DNA of 64,000 bases. Origin: Welwitschia mirabilis. Taxonomy: Eukaryota > Gnetophyta > Gnetopsida > Welwitschiales. Position numbers and translations under genes: made by a program. The notes beneath the pieces were generated by a model. That model saw nothing but the letters and a program-made list of their open reading frames with translations, was not told where the DNA came from and did no database searches. The stretch covers positions 185,481,886 through 185,545,885 of the forward strand of contig JBOZIK010000001.1 of NCBI GenBank assembly GCA_051453625.1. Direction: 5' to 3'. Position 1 is the stretch's first letter. Each line of letters opens with the position of its first letter. Shown piece by piece: positions 12,501 through 25,840 of this stretch.

Positions 12501-12787
12501 ACTACAAGAATCTCACTTCTTGACCCATTTTTTTGGTTCATCCTAATACCTATTCTTTTAAGATGTTTCTTGCATAAACACCTTAAAAATCACAAGCCTT
12601 AAACATTGCCTAGAAAAACGCCTTAAAATATCTTTTAAGGTGGTTTTATCAAAACATGTCAAAAATGACTTGAGAGCATCTAGGCTTTTAAGGTGATGAT
12701 TTTGAAGTGCCTTAAAAGCATTTAAGGCATTTTAAAGGCCTTTTAAGGCATTTTAGAAATGTCTTAAATGCCTATATTTCTTGTAGT
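12501..12787. mobile_element. 287-bp inverted-repeat element with TAA target duplication
   Basis: The left end reads ACTACAAGAA (12501-12510) and the right end TTCTTGTAGT (12778-12787), a perfect 10-bp terminal inverted repeat. Both ends are flanked by TAA (12498-12500 and 12788-12790), a 3-bp target duplication. The interior is filled with short repeats of the type CCTTAAAA, TTTTAAGG and TTTAAGGCATTT in both orientations, resembling subterminal transposase-binding repeats. It has no coding capacity, so it is a non-autonomous element. A 3-bp duplication fits both CACTA and PIF/Harbinger; the ends resemble CACTACAAGAA, while TAA is the favoured Harbinger site. Confidence 0.8.
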
Positions 12788-15700
12788 TAATGTTACATAA
12801 TCATTGCTTAAATTCAATCATTAATTTAGGAAAGATTTGTTCTTTTACCATCCTTCTAAGGGTGACTTCATCCTCTATAAAATATTCTTTTTCCACTTTT
12901 ATTTTTAACATTATTTCTAGTTCACTCATCTAGACCATATTTACATGGGTCTCCAACATACCTACCTCTTTCATCCTACCATTTCCTTGGCTATCTTATT
13001 GGATCATAGTTTTTATCATCTCCATTATTTAACTTTAGAGCAACCCTCCTTCTAGCGCCAAAATGATGGATGCTTATATGGTGAAATAAGTGTGAAAAAT
13101 ATCATTAAATAATTTCAAACAATGTAAAATAATATGAAAAAATGTAGAAACTATGCTGATATTGACCTAAAAATAAGCTCACATCATTAAATAAAAATAA
13201 CCAAGTGCTTACTAAAGAACTAGTTGAGATTCAACCATTTAGTTGAAAATGCATTATCACAATAGTTTCATGATGAAGTTACTTGAACTAGTTAGGTTGG
13301 TTTATTACTACTAAATTATTATGTACATATATTATAGCAAGGAAAAATGATGAAAGTAATAAAGCAGATAAAAATTTAGATAAGATGCTGGATACTACTT
13401 ATTTCTATGTACCGATAATTATTCTTGTTTATGTTTAGCTACATAAATATGAGTAAATAGAGATAATATTACTTTTTTAAGGAATAAATTATGCATAGAA
13501 TGATACCCAAATATTCTTTTTAGCTTTATATTGAAATACCAATTGTTACATAAAGATGTGCTAAGGCTTGTGTTCTTCTTTACAAGTAATACCACGAAGT
13601 AAGGAAAATGCTGCTGTGCCCTTTGCAGAATAGCTGAAGCTTCTTTTCTTAACCTTTTTGGCTTATCTATTCCTAGAAAGGTTTTCTAAAAAGATTCCCA
13701 TGTTTGATATTAATCTTATTATTATACCCTTATTTATTTTTCTATTTCCATTCTTTACTTCTTAAGAATAAGTATATGGTTGGGGTTTATTACTGCTTCT
13801 TTGCCACCTCAACCTTCTCTTTTATCTTTTTACCATATGGCATCTTATACTTGAAACAAAATAATAAAATATACATACTAACCTAATAACATACTAACTA
13901 GCCTATTGATTACTAATTATACGAATAAATAAAAATATTTATTGTTAACTAAAATGCATGATTAAGATAACAAAAACACTTCATTAATTATCATAATTTA
14001 CATTAAAATTTATCCCTATTAGTCCTTATATTTTAGAGAAAGTACATTTTAATGGCTCAGTCAAAATTTTTAATTTAAACACTATGGAATTTCAAAAAAA
14101 ATGGATAAAGGTTAAAAATTTATGAGTCATTAAACCTTGAACATGATAGAAGCACTTGTCTTGAAAGGACTTTTCTTCTGCCATTATCTAAATTCTTTCT
14201 TAGCTGTTTTCTTTGGTGGACATCATGATATTATTTGAACATCTTTAACTTAACTTATGATTTACTTTATAAAGTTATCATGATTAGTGATATTTCGCTT
14301 GGGCATTTCAAAGTGCTAAGATTGAATTCACCTAATCTTAAGACATTCATATGACTATGAATTTTATTTTGAAGGAAGATGCTTTGGTTTTTTGTATTTT
14401 CTCTTTGTGGTGTGAGTCTTTAGTTGTTTGGGGGCGTTCTTCATTTTTTAATCTCATTTCTTCACCTTTGTCTTTAAGAGTATGTGGTCATATGAGACTT
14501 ATTTATTTATTTTTAAAGAAAATAACAAATAATAACCATGATTTATTGTATCTGTGCTAAATACATGGTCACCATGATGTTCTGCATCAAGGTAAATTTT
14601 CTTGAGAGGGATCTTTGATAGTGTTGGTAACTATGAAAACTCACTAAGGGGTCATTTGACCATGCTTTGTGGGTCCTGACTTCTCTAACTGTGGTTGTAC
14701 TCCCTTCATCATGGATTAATAATAAATATTTTGAGGTTATGAGATCAATGATTTTCCCAGTATCATCAGAGGCATTTCTTATTTGCTAGACTCCTAGTGC
14801 ATCTAGTTCTTACACATGATTGTTTTATTTTTGAGGATTTAGGTGTGTCTTGGAGCATGAACATGTGAGTCCATTTCTAAATAGCTTTTAATCTTATCAT
14901 TTCTTGATTAAAAACATTAATTACTTGGCATCCTCATAATCACTGCCTATTCGAGTGGTACTTTATGAAGTTTTTACATTATGTAATGCATCTTTAATCA
15001 GGTGATTCCATGGTTTCTTCTAAAGGGATTTGCTAGGTTAGCATTTAAGATAAGTACATAATATTATTTATGTTCTTAGTTGTCCATTTTCATTTTGTTT
15101 TTGTTATGTGTTTTACTTTGTATTTCAAAGTTATTTTCATACTTTTTCATCACAAATACCTATGACTTAATCATTTACTAGTTTTCTTGTTGATTTTTAT
15201 TTTCACTCGCAGTTTTTATCCTTAGGTGTTGACTTTATTTTAGCATTTTTCTTGATGATGTTTCTCTAGTTCATGATGATAATTTTTTCCATCTATCCTT
15301 TTATTGACTTTTTGAGTTTTAACACATCTACTTGATTTCTTTAAATCATTTTAAGTTTAGGAACATTTGCTAATTTTCTTTAGAAATTATTCTTCTTGCT
15401 TGGTGCATTTTTATCATGCTATCATAACATTCATTTCTTTTATCTCAAACTCTTCTCATTTCCAAGCCTTATTTATCATGATTCTTAGCTATTTCCCATT
15501 TTTAGAACTTTTTGATAAATGTTCTAAAGCCTTCATGATTCCATCTTAGCCTAATTTATTTTGTCGATGATTTTTTTTCTTGATCTTTGAAAAACCTCGT
15601 CATCCATCTTATTGTTTAAATGACAAATAGGATGATAAACTGAGATGTTCTAAAAATCATCTTCTCCATTTTTATTTTTTTCTAACTATTCCTAGTCCTT

Positions 15701-16536
15701 CTTTCACATAAAGACTACTACTCTAAGGCCCTCTGATATTTCTTGTATGCACTTCAATTGTAATTTGATCTTTTTCTTCTAACATTAATGCAATATAGGA
15801 CATATTAATTCACTTGGGGTGGGGAACATAACATATATTTTGAGTAAAATTTTAAATTATAAAGGTCATTTCTAAATTTTGAGATATGTTTCTATCAGTA
15901 ATTTTAAGTTAAATTACCTATAAATGGTATTTCATTTATATAAATACCTCTTTTACTTTTTTTGTTTATTTTACTTTGAATGTGTATGCTTGTAATAGTT
16001 TTCATTTTAATAGTTCAAGTAACGCAAATAGTCTCTAGCTTATAAATTTTTTTAATTAAATTATAATATAGCTATAAGACTATTAGATGAAGATTTATAT
16101 CTCAACAATTATGCCTGACCTACTTTCTTTTATTTACCTTATTTGAATCAATGAATGGAGATTGTCATATATGCATCGAATAATGAGATTGATGTAGCTT
16201 CAAGTATGTTTTAGTTTTTTTAAGTACATTATTAAGATGTGATTTGATACATTTTAAATATTTTGATTATTATTGAAAAAATGAAAAGAATATTCCTTGA
16301 TTTAGATAAAAAATAAAAGAATATTTTCTTTATCTAGATTCATTATTGTAATCTTAAATATAGAGATGTTATTATATACTTGTTTTCTTTTTATGGTTGT
16401 TTCTATAAAATAAACCTAATAATAATTAGAATTATTATAACTAAGTAAATAATCCATTAAATATCTAAATTAGTTCAAATTGTATGCATGCATTTGTGTA
16501 GTGTATTTATCGAACTGAACTAAATCAAGATAACTC
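12788..16536. other. Unassigned AT-rich sequence
   Basis: No recognisable gene. A primer-site-like string TGGCGCTAGAAGGAGGG occurs on the minus strand at about 13043-13061, possibly from another LTR element, but no LTR pair is visible. Small open frames at 13704, 14351 and 15367 are not credible genes. Confidence 0.35.
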
Positions 16537-17429
16537 NNNNNNNNNNNNNNNNNNNNNNNNNNNNNNNNNNNNNNNNNNNNNNNNNNNNNNNNNNNNNNNN
16601 NNNNNNNNNNNNNNNNNNNNNNNNNNNNNNNNNNNNNNNNNNNNNNNNNNNNNNNNNNNNNNNNNNNNNNNNNNNNNNNNNNNNNNNNNNNNNNNNNNNN
16701 NNNNNNNNNNNNNNNNNNNNNNNNNNNNNNNNNNNNNNNNNNNNNNNNNNNNNNNNNNNNNNNNNNNNNNNNNNNNNNNNNNNNNNNNNNNNNNNNNNNN
16801 NNNNNNNNNNNNNNNNNNNNNNNNNNNNNNNNNNNNNNNNNNNNNNNNNNNNNNNNNNNNNNNNNNNNNNNNNNNNNNNNNNNNNNNNNNNNNNNNNNNN
16901 NNNNNNNNNNNNNNNNNNNNNNNNNNNNNNNNNNNNNNNNNNNNNNNNNNNNNNNNNNNNNNNNNNNNNNNNNNNNNNNNNNNNNNNNNNNNNNNNNNNN
17001 NNNNNNNNNNNNNNNNNNNNNNNNNNNNNNNNNNNNNNNNNNNNNNNNNNNNNNNNNNNNNNNNNNNNNNNNNNNNNNNNNNNNNNNNNNNNNNNNNNNN
17101 NNNNNNNNNNNNNNNNNNNNNNNNNNNNNNNNNNNNNNNNNNNNNNNNNNNNNNNNNNNNNNNNNNNNNNNNNNNNNNNNNNNNNNNNNNNNNNNNNNNN
17201 NNNNNNNNNNNNNNNNNNNNNNNNNNNNNNNNNNNNNNNNNNNNNNNNNNNNNNNNNNNNNNNNNNNNNNNNNNNNNNNNNNNNNNNNNNNNNNNNNNNN
17301 NNNNNNNNNNNNNNNNNNNNNNNNNNNNNNNNNNNNNNNNNNNNNNNNNNNNNNNNNNNNNNNNNNNNNNNNNNNNNNNNNNNNNNNNNNNNNNNNNNNN
17401 NNNNNNNNNNNNNNNNNNNNNNNNNNNNN
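16537..17429. other. Assembly gap, 893 N
   Basis: A run of 893 N, presumably a sized gap. Nothing can be said about its contents. Confidence 0.95.
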
Positions 17430-19188
17430 ATGTTTGTATAGTTTAGAACCTGAAATAGGACTAACTCATGTTTGGATGGTGGTCAGATATCGAGTTTAAA
17501 TGCTATTAATTAGAGTTACAAACTTCTATTATATTAGTTAGTTATTATCCTTAAAATTATTCATTTATGTTTATAACAAGCTTAAATCTCCTCAACTATT
17601 CTTAAGATATCTTTTATGTGATGAAAAACTCAGAAGAAATGGACACAACTTATGACATCGTTATTGTTTATAAATAAAAATAATCTAGAAATTAATTATA
17701 GGTAAATATATAATATTAATATGATTTGTTTTCCCTAGAATATAGAAATACTAATAAAGGAATAAGTAAAATTTGATTCTATTTTTTGCTGTGTCTATTA
17801 CGTAATAATATTAAAGAACGAAGGAAGAGAAAAAGGGGAAAAATATAATTCTTAATTAGGATAAGGGAATATGGTGTGTCATAATGTTATATCATATTAT
17901 TTTTTATATAATTTTTACAAAGGTTATTATTATCATTATTATTATTTATTCCATTATTATTATTTCTATTATAAATCATTAGAATATTTTTAATAATTTA
18001 TAATCTGATTTTTATCATAGAACATTATTATTAATAAGTAATTGTATAACTTCATAAATAATTATATATTAGTATGTTTGTTTATATTTTTATTATTATT
18101 TTAGTATATAGTATTTATTATTCTATAATATATTTTAATTATATAATTATATTAAATTATAAAAATATATACTTAAATAAGAAAAATGATTTAAAATTTT
18201 AATTAAATTAAATAATAATTACTTCTTACCTTCTTATCTTATTATCTCCTAAATTTCATTGTAACCTCCTCTTTTATGAAACTTCACATTCCACTTTTCA
18301 AAGAAATTAACACTTAATATTCTAGTAAGATGACATTTTTGTTCTAATTTAAATTCTTTTGTTCTTCTACATGTCTCTAATTATGTGTGGATTTCCATCT
18401 TTTCTTCTATTATAGCTAGTTCTTTTTCTTTCTTTTACTGATTAGAGACATATGATTCTTACTTTTCATAGGGTTATAATCAAGATAGGATACATCCATT
18501 AAAGGCTTAACTCTTTTAGTAGAGGTGTCTTTGGTAAAGGATTCTTGAAAAAGAATAATGATATAAGTAAAAGAAGAAAGTTGTTGTCTTACATAAAATT
18601 ACATATTGTGTAGTTATTTTTTTGGCATTTGATATGTGCAATCAAGATTTTCTAGATATAAGATGACCTTTTACTAATTAGTATCATTATCAATAGGTAA
18701 AGATGACACTCACCTTAATGATTAGGTTATATTAGTGCTTTAAGAGAGGAAATGATATGAATAAGAGAGCATGTTATTTTACATTTTTAAGAAGACCAAT
18801 TTCACCCACAATACTTATATCAAATTCATTTTCTACTTCTCCATTCACATTACTTTTGAATTTGCCTAGAACCTAAAGTAAAGGAAACTCTTCGTTGTCT
18901 TCTTCTTTTACTTTTTAAATGAGAGAAGCTGGTGGTTAATGCCATGATAAACACATGTAAATCATTCATAGAAGTTACAATTAGTACCCTTATTTCATTT
19001 TAATAATCATAAAATCTTCTTTGGGAACTTTCCTTAGAAGAATATTCTTCATCATTAAGACCCCATTCTTTAGTTACTAAGTCAAAAGTAGAGCTACACC
19101 ATCCATGCCTACTCTAACCCCTTAGCTTGGATTGCCAATGGTGTTGTTGTTATTAACCACAAGTTTAGTTCCTCTACAATGATTAATT
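17430..19188. other. Unassigned AT-rich sequence with ATT-rich simple repeats
   Basis: Contains ATT/TTA-rich low-complexity sequence around 17925-18130 and no recognisable gene on either strand. The part at 18880-19150 has a slightly different composition and short open stretches on the minus strand that I could not assign. Confidence 0.4.
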
Positions 19189-20450
19189 ATGCACTATAAA
19201 AAATAAGCACATGGAAGATACTATTTTGGCTATGTGTAAACTTTTTACAACTCAAAAATAATGACATAAGTAGTTCTGAAACCTTGTATCATTTACAAAA
19301 ACAAGTTAGTAACCTCTATAATATATTAATAATACTACAATTAACATATGATGACATGCATAATAGTACCATCAAGTATGTCAGGTTACATTACAAAATC
19401 ATGACACTAGCATAATTGTTTAAATAATGGCAGTAAGAGAAGTGCCACAAATAAAAAAAAAAGTATAGAATTGAGGTATAGCAACATTATTATACATTAT
19501 AATGGCACTATACAATGACACTACAGTAAAGTGACATAAGCATAACCCATAAGCAAATCATAGAGCAAGGACAATATTATGTGAAGGTGACATTATTGTA
19601 TAATAATATGACATCACACTTATAGTGAAATTATTATATATTAATTATTAAACCATTAACATAATGTCATAAATAACTTGAGTTATCATCTAAACCAATA
19701 CCATACCATTGAAATCATAGAGTAAAGATAATGCTACTTGAAAGTGACATTATGTTGTAATAATACAACATGATGCTAGTAGTGCTATAAGCATGATTCA
19801 TGCTATCATCAGTTAAATGATCATCAAGTAAGAATAAAACTACTATCTAGTGATGTTATTTAATGTAAATAATATTACCTTTATATCAGGATTTATACTC
19901 CAGTGATGTTATAGTATAAAAATAAAAGTACTTCAGTAGTAGTATTGTAGTATGACTAATCTACTAGTGTTGTAAGGTTGCTTTGGTTACAAAGTAAGGA
20001 TGGTGCTATGAGAAAATGACATAATTGTGCATAAATAATGATACTTATATATTAGTGCCATTGTCACATAAAATAAATAATTGCACTTCTATGTAGCACT
20101 ACATCTCTTGAGTTCTATAGATTTTATTAATGATACTATAGTTATATATTATAACACTATGTTGTATTGGTACCCATATTATGTCACTACTAAAATTTAT
20201 ACTATTTAAAGGTTTCTTTAATGAAATTATTATCTTATGTAGGAAATTAATTTCTAGTGTTATGTTACAATCATGTTTCAAAGAAAAAAATTAGGTTATA
20301 TAATTTAATCACTGAGTTATAGTAGGAACTATGAATCATACTAATTTTACTCTAGTAATGTTATAATTTGAACAACCACTTCTAAATTTGAAGTGTAAAT
20401 AAGTATTGAAATTACAAATACCATAATCATCATATAAGACTCAATAGGTT
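19189..20450. repeat. Degenerate short-period repeat region, possible 3' subterminal region of CACTA A
   Basis: Phrases recur in diverged form: a block with ATCATAGAG, a run ending in GTGACATTAT and a following GATG/GACAT string is seen near 19556, 19712 and in weaker form near 19990. Motifs such as GGCACTATA, GACACTACAG and GTGCCAT are scattered through it. The string CACTATAAAAAATAAG at about 19192 could be an element end (CACTA-type), though I found no matching inverted end. It lies downstream of the minus-strand CACTA A genes. Confidence 0.45.
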
Positions 20451-23400
20451 TAGGATTTTATTTAGTAAGATGATGATGATGATATTATCATGGGAATATG
20501 ATAATAAATCTTCATATGTAGAATAGCTTTATTATCATACAATCATTAGAGATCCTTTAATAAGTTTATAAACACCTACACAATGTAGCTAGGAAATAGT
20601 AATTAATTTTAAAAAATTAAATAATTTAATAAATGAGGTAATCAATTTATACAATTAATTTCAATTTATATAATATGATGCAAATTAAACTATAATTCAC
20701 TATTACCTAGGAGCCAATCATTAGGGGAAAATTATATGCAATTTTTCTTCTTTACTCTCCTAAAAAATAATGTGATTAGCTACCACTTTTCCTTTCTTTC
20801 TCTTTCCATTATATCTTTTCACTCACCACATTTTTAAATAATTTAAGAAAAAGTTTAAATCTATTTATAATGATGACATTACTACATCTATATCACAATG
20901 TATTTAAACGTAAAAATTCAATATACAATTACTTTTACATCATCCAAGTATAGCCATGTGTCAGTCCCTTAAGCTCTTACAAGTTGGAAATGATGTTATC
21001 TAGAGTAACATATTTACTATATAAGATCAAATTAGCTATAAATATTGAGAATTAATTTACATATCAACATCATGTTTATATGAATAAGAACTACATATGA
21101 CTAATAACAAGCCATATTATGTTTTCCTAAATTTTAGAAAGATTTGAGCTACATCAAAGATTTCATTAATAGATCACTAAATATTTTTAAGTTTCATTAG
21201 TATGGAATTATTTCTTGGTGATGCCAAATATATCATGCAATGATAGAAGATTAAGTAATGTATTCATACATTCATATGGGTTAATGTAGAGTTACTAAAA
21301 TAAGAGAGTAATTTCATACATAACTAAGACACGATGATTGAGTCTCTCATGTAACATCTATAGGATATGCCTTGCCACAACTTGTACATTAAATGTCATT
21401 AGATCATAAGGTAGATCCTGTGGCTAATGAAAATGCCTTTGCATCAATTTCATACATGTATTTAAAAGTGGATAAAACATACCATTATGAGAAAATTCGA
21501 TATGAATTGATAGTGAATATTACATATTATAACATAAATTTATATAGTGCAAATAATATAGTACTATCTTAACAATAATTAGTTATGCTACATAAAATAT
21601 TGCATTCTACTACCAAGTCATCTTTATCACATCCTTGTCATAGTTGCCATGTTGAATTTGAAGCTTTTTTATGTGGAGACCAAGGAATCAATGATGTAGA
21701 TAACTCTTATCCATGCATATTGTTGTCTCTAATACAGTGGTAGTGCATGTATGTAAATATTCAAGTATCAAAATGACTGCTTCACTTACATTGGCCATTT
21801 CACTCTATCATGCCAATAATCTTATATAAACAAATATTGCAAATTCATAAAGAACATTTTTATCTATCAAGTATCCGAATGCAACACTATTACATTTTTA
21901 TTAGAAAAATATATTTTTATATTATAGTTACAACTATAATACTAGGACTAAAAAATTTATGTACCTTAACATATAAGTATTTTAATTTGATTCTAATCTA
22001 AAATACACATTAAAAATTATTTTAAAATAGTAATAGCATACTAAAATTTAGATATGGTTTACATTATAGTTAATATAACAAACCTGATTATAACACTATT
22101 AAAAATCATGCTTTATTTTGATCTTTATCAATCATAACCTTCATAGTATCTTCTCTTTTGAAATGCATCATTAAGAGTACTAGTAGATTAAGTTCAACCC
22201 CCTTGACTCAAAAACTTCTCAATTCTCCACTATTATTTATGGCTTGAATTATGTCGTATTCTATTTTTCAGTTAAGTTTATAATGATATTTTTCTTTTTT
22301 CTTTTTTATTTTTGTTTTTAATAAACTAAGGAAGAGTTATGTTCTAACTAATTTGAAGTGAATGAGAGAAAGTTGCACTCTAGAAGGTTTTACATCATGA
22401 TATATGGAGGAAAAGGTGAATCATCCTTAATAAATCTAGATGCTTGGAAGAGTTAGCTAAATCATGTACAATTAGCATATTAGTTTATATTTGGTAGCAC
22501 AAGAGGAAAGGAAGATGGATTTACTTAATTTAGATGTTTTGAGTTAATTATCCACACATAAAAGGTCATTATGAAATGGCATCAGTAGGTATTATGATAT
22601 AAGATATAATTATTAAATGTTTCTTCCTCTATTATCATTGAAAAACTATCCTCTAAATCATGATTAGATAGTTTAGTTTTAGTATAAAAAGTATTCTCAA
22701 GTTTATAGAATTCTACTAGTTATAGGTTCTTCAAGTTATGAAACTTAGAAGCCATGGCTACAAGGTGATCTATCATATATATCCTAAAAAGTATAGATCC
22801 CATTTAATATGTGATACATTAAAGTTTAAAAATTACATTTATAGAGAGTCCATGTATATGTATGCATACATTATAGTTTATTTTCTACATAAAAAGTATA
22901 GAACAAAATAAGAAGGAATTATGCTTTGAAGAGAATTCTAATTTAAAATTTAATATTCAACTCTGAAATTTAATATTATGATTACTGGTTTACTATCATT
23001 ATAATTTTTTTATTTGATAACTAAGGGGATAATAATTTACAGAATTAAATTTCATATGCTTTAAGTTTAAAAATTACATTTATAGAGAGTCCACATATAT
23101 GTATGCATACATTACAGTTTATTTTCTACATAAAAAGTGTACAATGAAAGAAGAAGGAATTATGCTTTGAAGAGAATTATAATTTAAAATTTAATATTCA
23201 ACTCTGAAATTTAATATTATGATTACTAGTTTACTATCATTGTAATTTCTTTATTTGATAACTAAGGGGATAATAATTTACAGAATTAAAATTTCATATG
23301 CTTTAAGTGTAAAATCTTTGATGGTGGCTGTAGCTCTAACATTAAAACATTAAGCACTAAGAGAACATGGTTTGACATCACAACACTTCACGTTTCATGT

Positions 23401-24384
23401 GTAAGATAGATAGACATAAGAAAAACTTGTTATTACAGTTTTAATTCTAAATGAAGGTTTTTTTAAGTATTGCCTAAACTTTATTTAGACTTCATGATAA
23501 AGTTTTTATGTTTTTGTTTAACTTATTACAGTTTACCAAATGGGACAATGGGACATTTAAACTTTTTAATATTTCATGCTTAACAATGATTCATGCCAAA
23601 TGTCATGCTTAAGCATTGATTTAAGTAAAATACCCTAAAGATTTTTCTTATCATAGTAAAAATATGAATGAACATTGAAGAGAAAAAAATGTGTTTTTAA
23701 TACTCATAATAGGAAATAGTAAAACAAGAACAATAATTAAATATGGCCAAAATTAACTCAAATTAGGTTGCATTTACCCTTGTAAAAAGCTTATGGTTCT
23801 ATAACTAGTCTTAAAGAGACTCCATGGGACAAGCTCTTCATTATTTCTTGCCTATATAGTTAAATTATTGAACATGCAAGCTCTACCATAAGTAAGACAT
23901 TTATCCCCTTTGCAAGTTTCACCATCATTAAAAATCCCATGTGAAAGTGTTCTAAATATCATAATGCTTATGTACAAGTCATCAATAATCTAGCATCAAT
24001 GTTTCTTATTTTTTACATAAAAATAAATGTGTTTCACATGCCATTAATAAGCACTTTAAGGATGAAATTGATAAAATAATAATTTACCTAAATGATATTT
24101 TCCATTGGCCTCATAGTTTTATTATAATGCATTCTTTAATTCTTTCTTTTATTATAGACATGTCAGAACTCTTCTTCATGGGAATGTTTCTACTTGCGAG
24201 ATTTTGATCTATGATGTTTGATCTATGATATTTGTAACATAGTTATTAAATGATATTTGTAACACATATTTTGATCTATGATATTTATTTACCATGTAAG
24301 TTATTTATCACAACAATGATAAATTATGAAATAATGATTATCCAATAAATAAATTACATGATAAATTAATGTACCTTACTTTTC
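20451..24384. other. Probable 3' non-coding part of CACTA A, mostly unassigned
   Basis: Apart from the 241-bp tandem duplication at 22823-23305, I recognise nothing here. It lies between the last recognisable ORF2 domain and the degenerate repeats at 19.2-20.5 kb, so I infer that it belongs to the CACTA element or to later insertions in it. Confidence 0.35.
22823..23305 (+). repeat. Tandem duplication, 241-bp unit, two copies
   Basis: AGTTTAAAAATTAC starts at 22823 and again at 23064. The two units run side by side to the shared phrase TTCATATGCTTTAAGT with only about a dozen differences, so this is one of the younger events in the window. There is no coding content. Confidence 0.9.
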
Positions 24385-24545
24385 TTGAGCTTTATTTTAT
24401 TAGATGGCCATGTGATAATGATACCAATAACATATTTAAAAATGTACAAATATATTTATTTTGTATCCATGGAAGAGAACAATCATACTTATTTGTAACT
24501 ATCATTATTATTGAGTACTAGTCTATCCTTAGTGATTGATGGTGA
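24385..24545 (-). pseudogene. C-terminal WP domain of CACTA ORF2 (element A)
   Basis: The minus strand encodes a stretch ending YVIGIIITWPSNKI at about 24395-24440, which resembles the domain after Transposase_24 in plant CACTA ORF2 proteins (an alternating hydrophobic run, then a WP pair; I believe it is annotated as DUF8039). Its place, just downstream of the Transposase_24 tail in element A, matches element B, where a longer version is found at 56391-56606. The function of this domain is not known to me. Confidence 0.55.
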
Positions 24546-24984
24546 ATTATTGAAGTAGGGTCTACATTTACAATATCTTCAAAAGATATGTGCATTTCAT
24601 TTACATATAACAATAGAAATTCATCATTTATATTTATAGTATCTTAAAAATTAGTAGGAAGGGGAGGTTGTGGAGTTAGAAATAATAGAGATAGTTACAT
24701 AGGTATCTTTTAATTTTTACACATATCTTCATAAAGCTGTAATAAAAAGTAATACTCTTTAATAGGAATATTTATTTGAGAAATTTATAAAATGGAGTAA
24801 AACCTTAAAGAATAGTTTAAAAACTTACCTTTGTTATGACACCCATTTATAAGGTAATAGCATCTATTAGAGAGTTACTTATAGCAATTATGCTTTATAC
24901 ATATCCTTTTCTTTTTTTTTTTTGCTACTCCACTAGTCGCATTTGGCTTTTAAGCTTAGATTTTGTTTGAGGTAGGAAGTTTTA

Positions 24985-25840
24985 AAAGGTTCTAGATAAT
25001 TATGAAAATGAGGGTTCTCTTCCAACACCCCTAATGTATCCATGCATTTCTAGCAAGACTAGAGATAATACATCTTGATTAGTGTATGCCTTCTCTTGAG
25101 TGCCTTTATTATTTAAATCTTGCACTGATATGACCTTGTCTATCTTTACCTAATAAAAATTTGAAAACAATTATTTATGCATAAAGTTTTAAAGGAACTT
25201 ATTTTTAATTATATCATGATATTATATTCATCACATATAATTAATTTTGCAACCTTCTATGACTTTGTTTCCCCCTCCTTGTCCAAATGCATAGCTTTCT
25301 AGACTAAGGCTCTTGGGATAAGCTTTTTTTTGTATTTGATTTTAGCCTCTAAAATTTTTATAAAAGATAGATTATAAAATAATAATGACATGTACAAAAA
25401 TATATGAAATATAAATAGACTATGAATACATCAATTTGAAAATGAAGGATATATATGTCTATCATTCTATGTTCTAATCATGCATAAAATTTTCTAGATA
25501 TTATGTGCTTGTAAATTTCTCTAATACTTCTCTCCTTAAATCTTTATCATTTTCCTATCACAAGTTATTTTGTAAGTACATAATGCTTGTACAATTTAGC
25601 AAATCATAAATGGATACTTATTTAAAAGGATATGTTTCCATTATAAAAACTCTTATTGGCTTCTCACACCCACATATCTTTCCACTGTGCTTTGTTAACT
25701 TATGAGGGTAACTAAGCTTTCCTATCAACATTTTTGTTATGTATATCATAGAGATTCTTATTTAATTATGACTTATAATCATGTCATATCTTTGTAAATG
25801 TTTGCATCAACCATTTCTCACTCGATAGTGGAATTTCATG
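24985..25840 (-). pseudogene. CACTA ORF2, Transposase_24 domain (element A)
   Basis: At 25837-25625 the minus strand reads EKWLMQTFTKIWHDYKS, then VNKAQWKDMW, with in-frame stops; this matches the conserved core of Transposase_24 (a tryptophan-rich segment with WKDYK-like and W-x-x-LV motifs). At 25150-24985 it continues with QDVLSLVLLEMHGYIRGVG, matching the domain's D-x-x-x-x-V-L-G-x-E-x-x-G-R-V-R-G-x-G signature. The protein is the TNP1-like partner thought to bind subterminal repeats during CACTA transposition. The copy is inactive. Confidence 0.75.
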
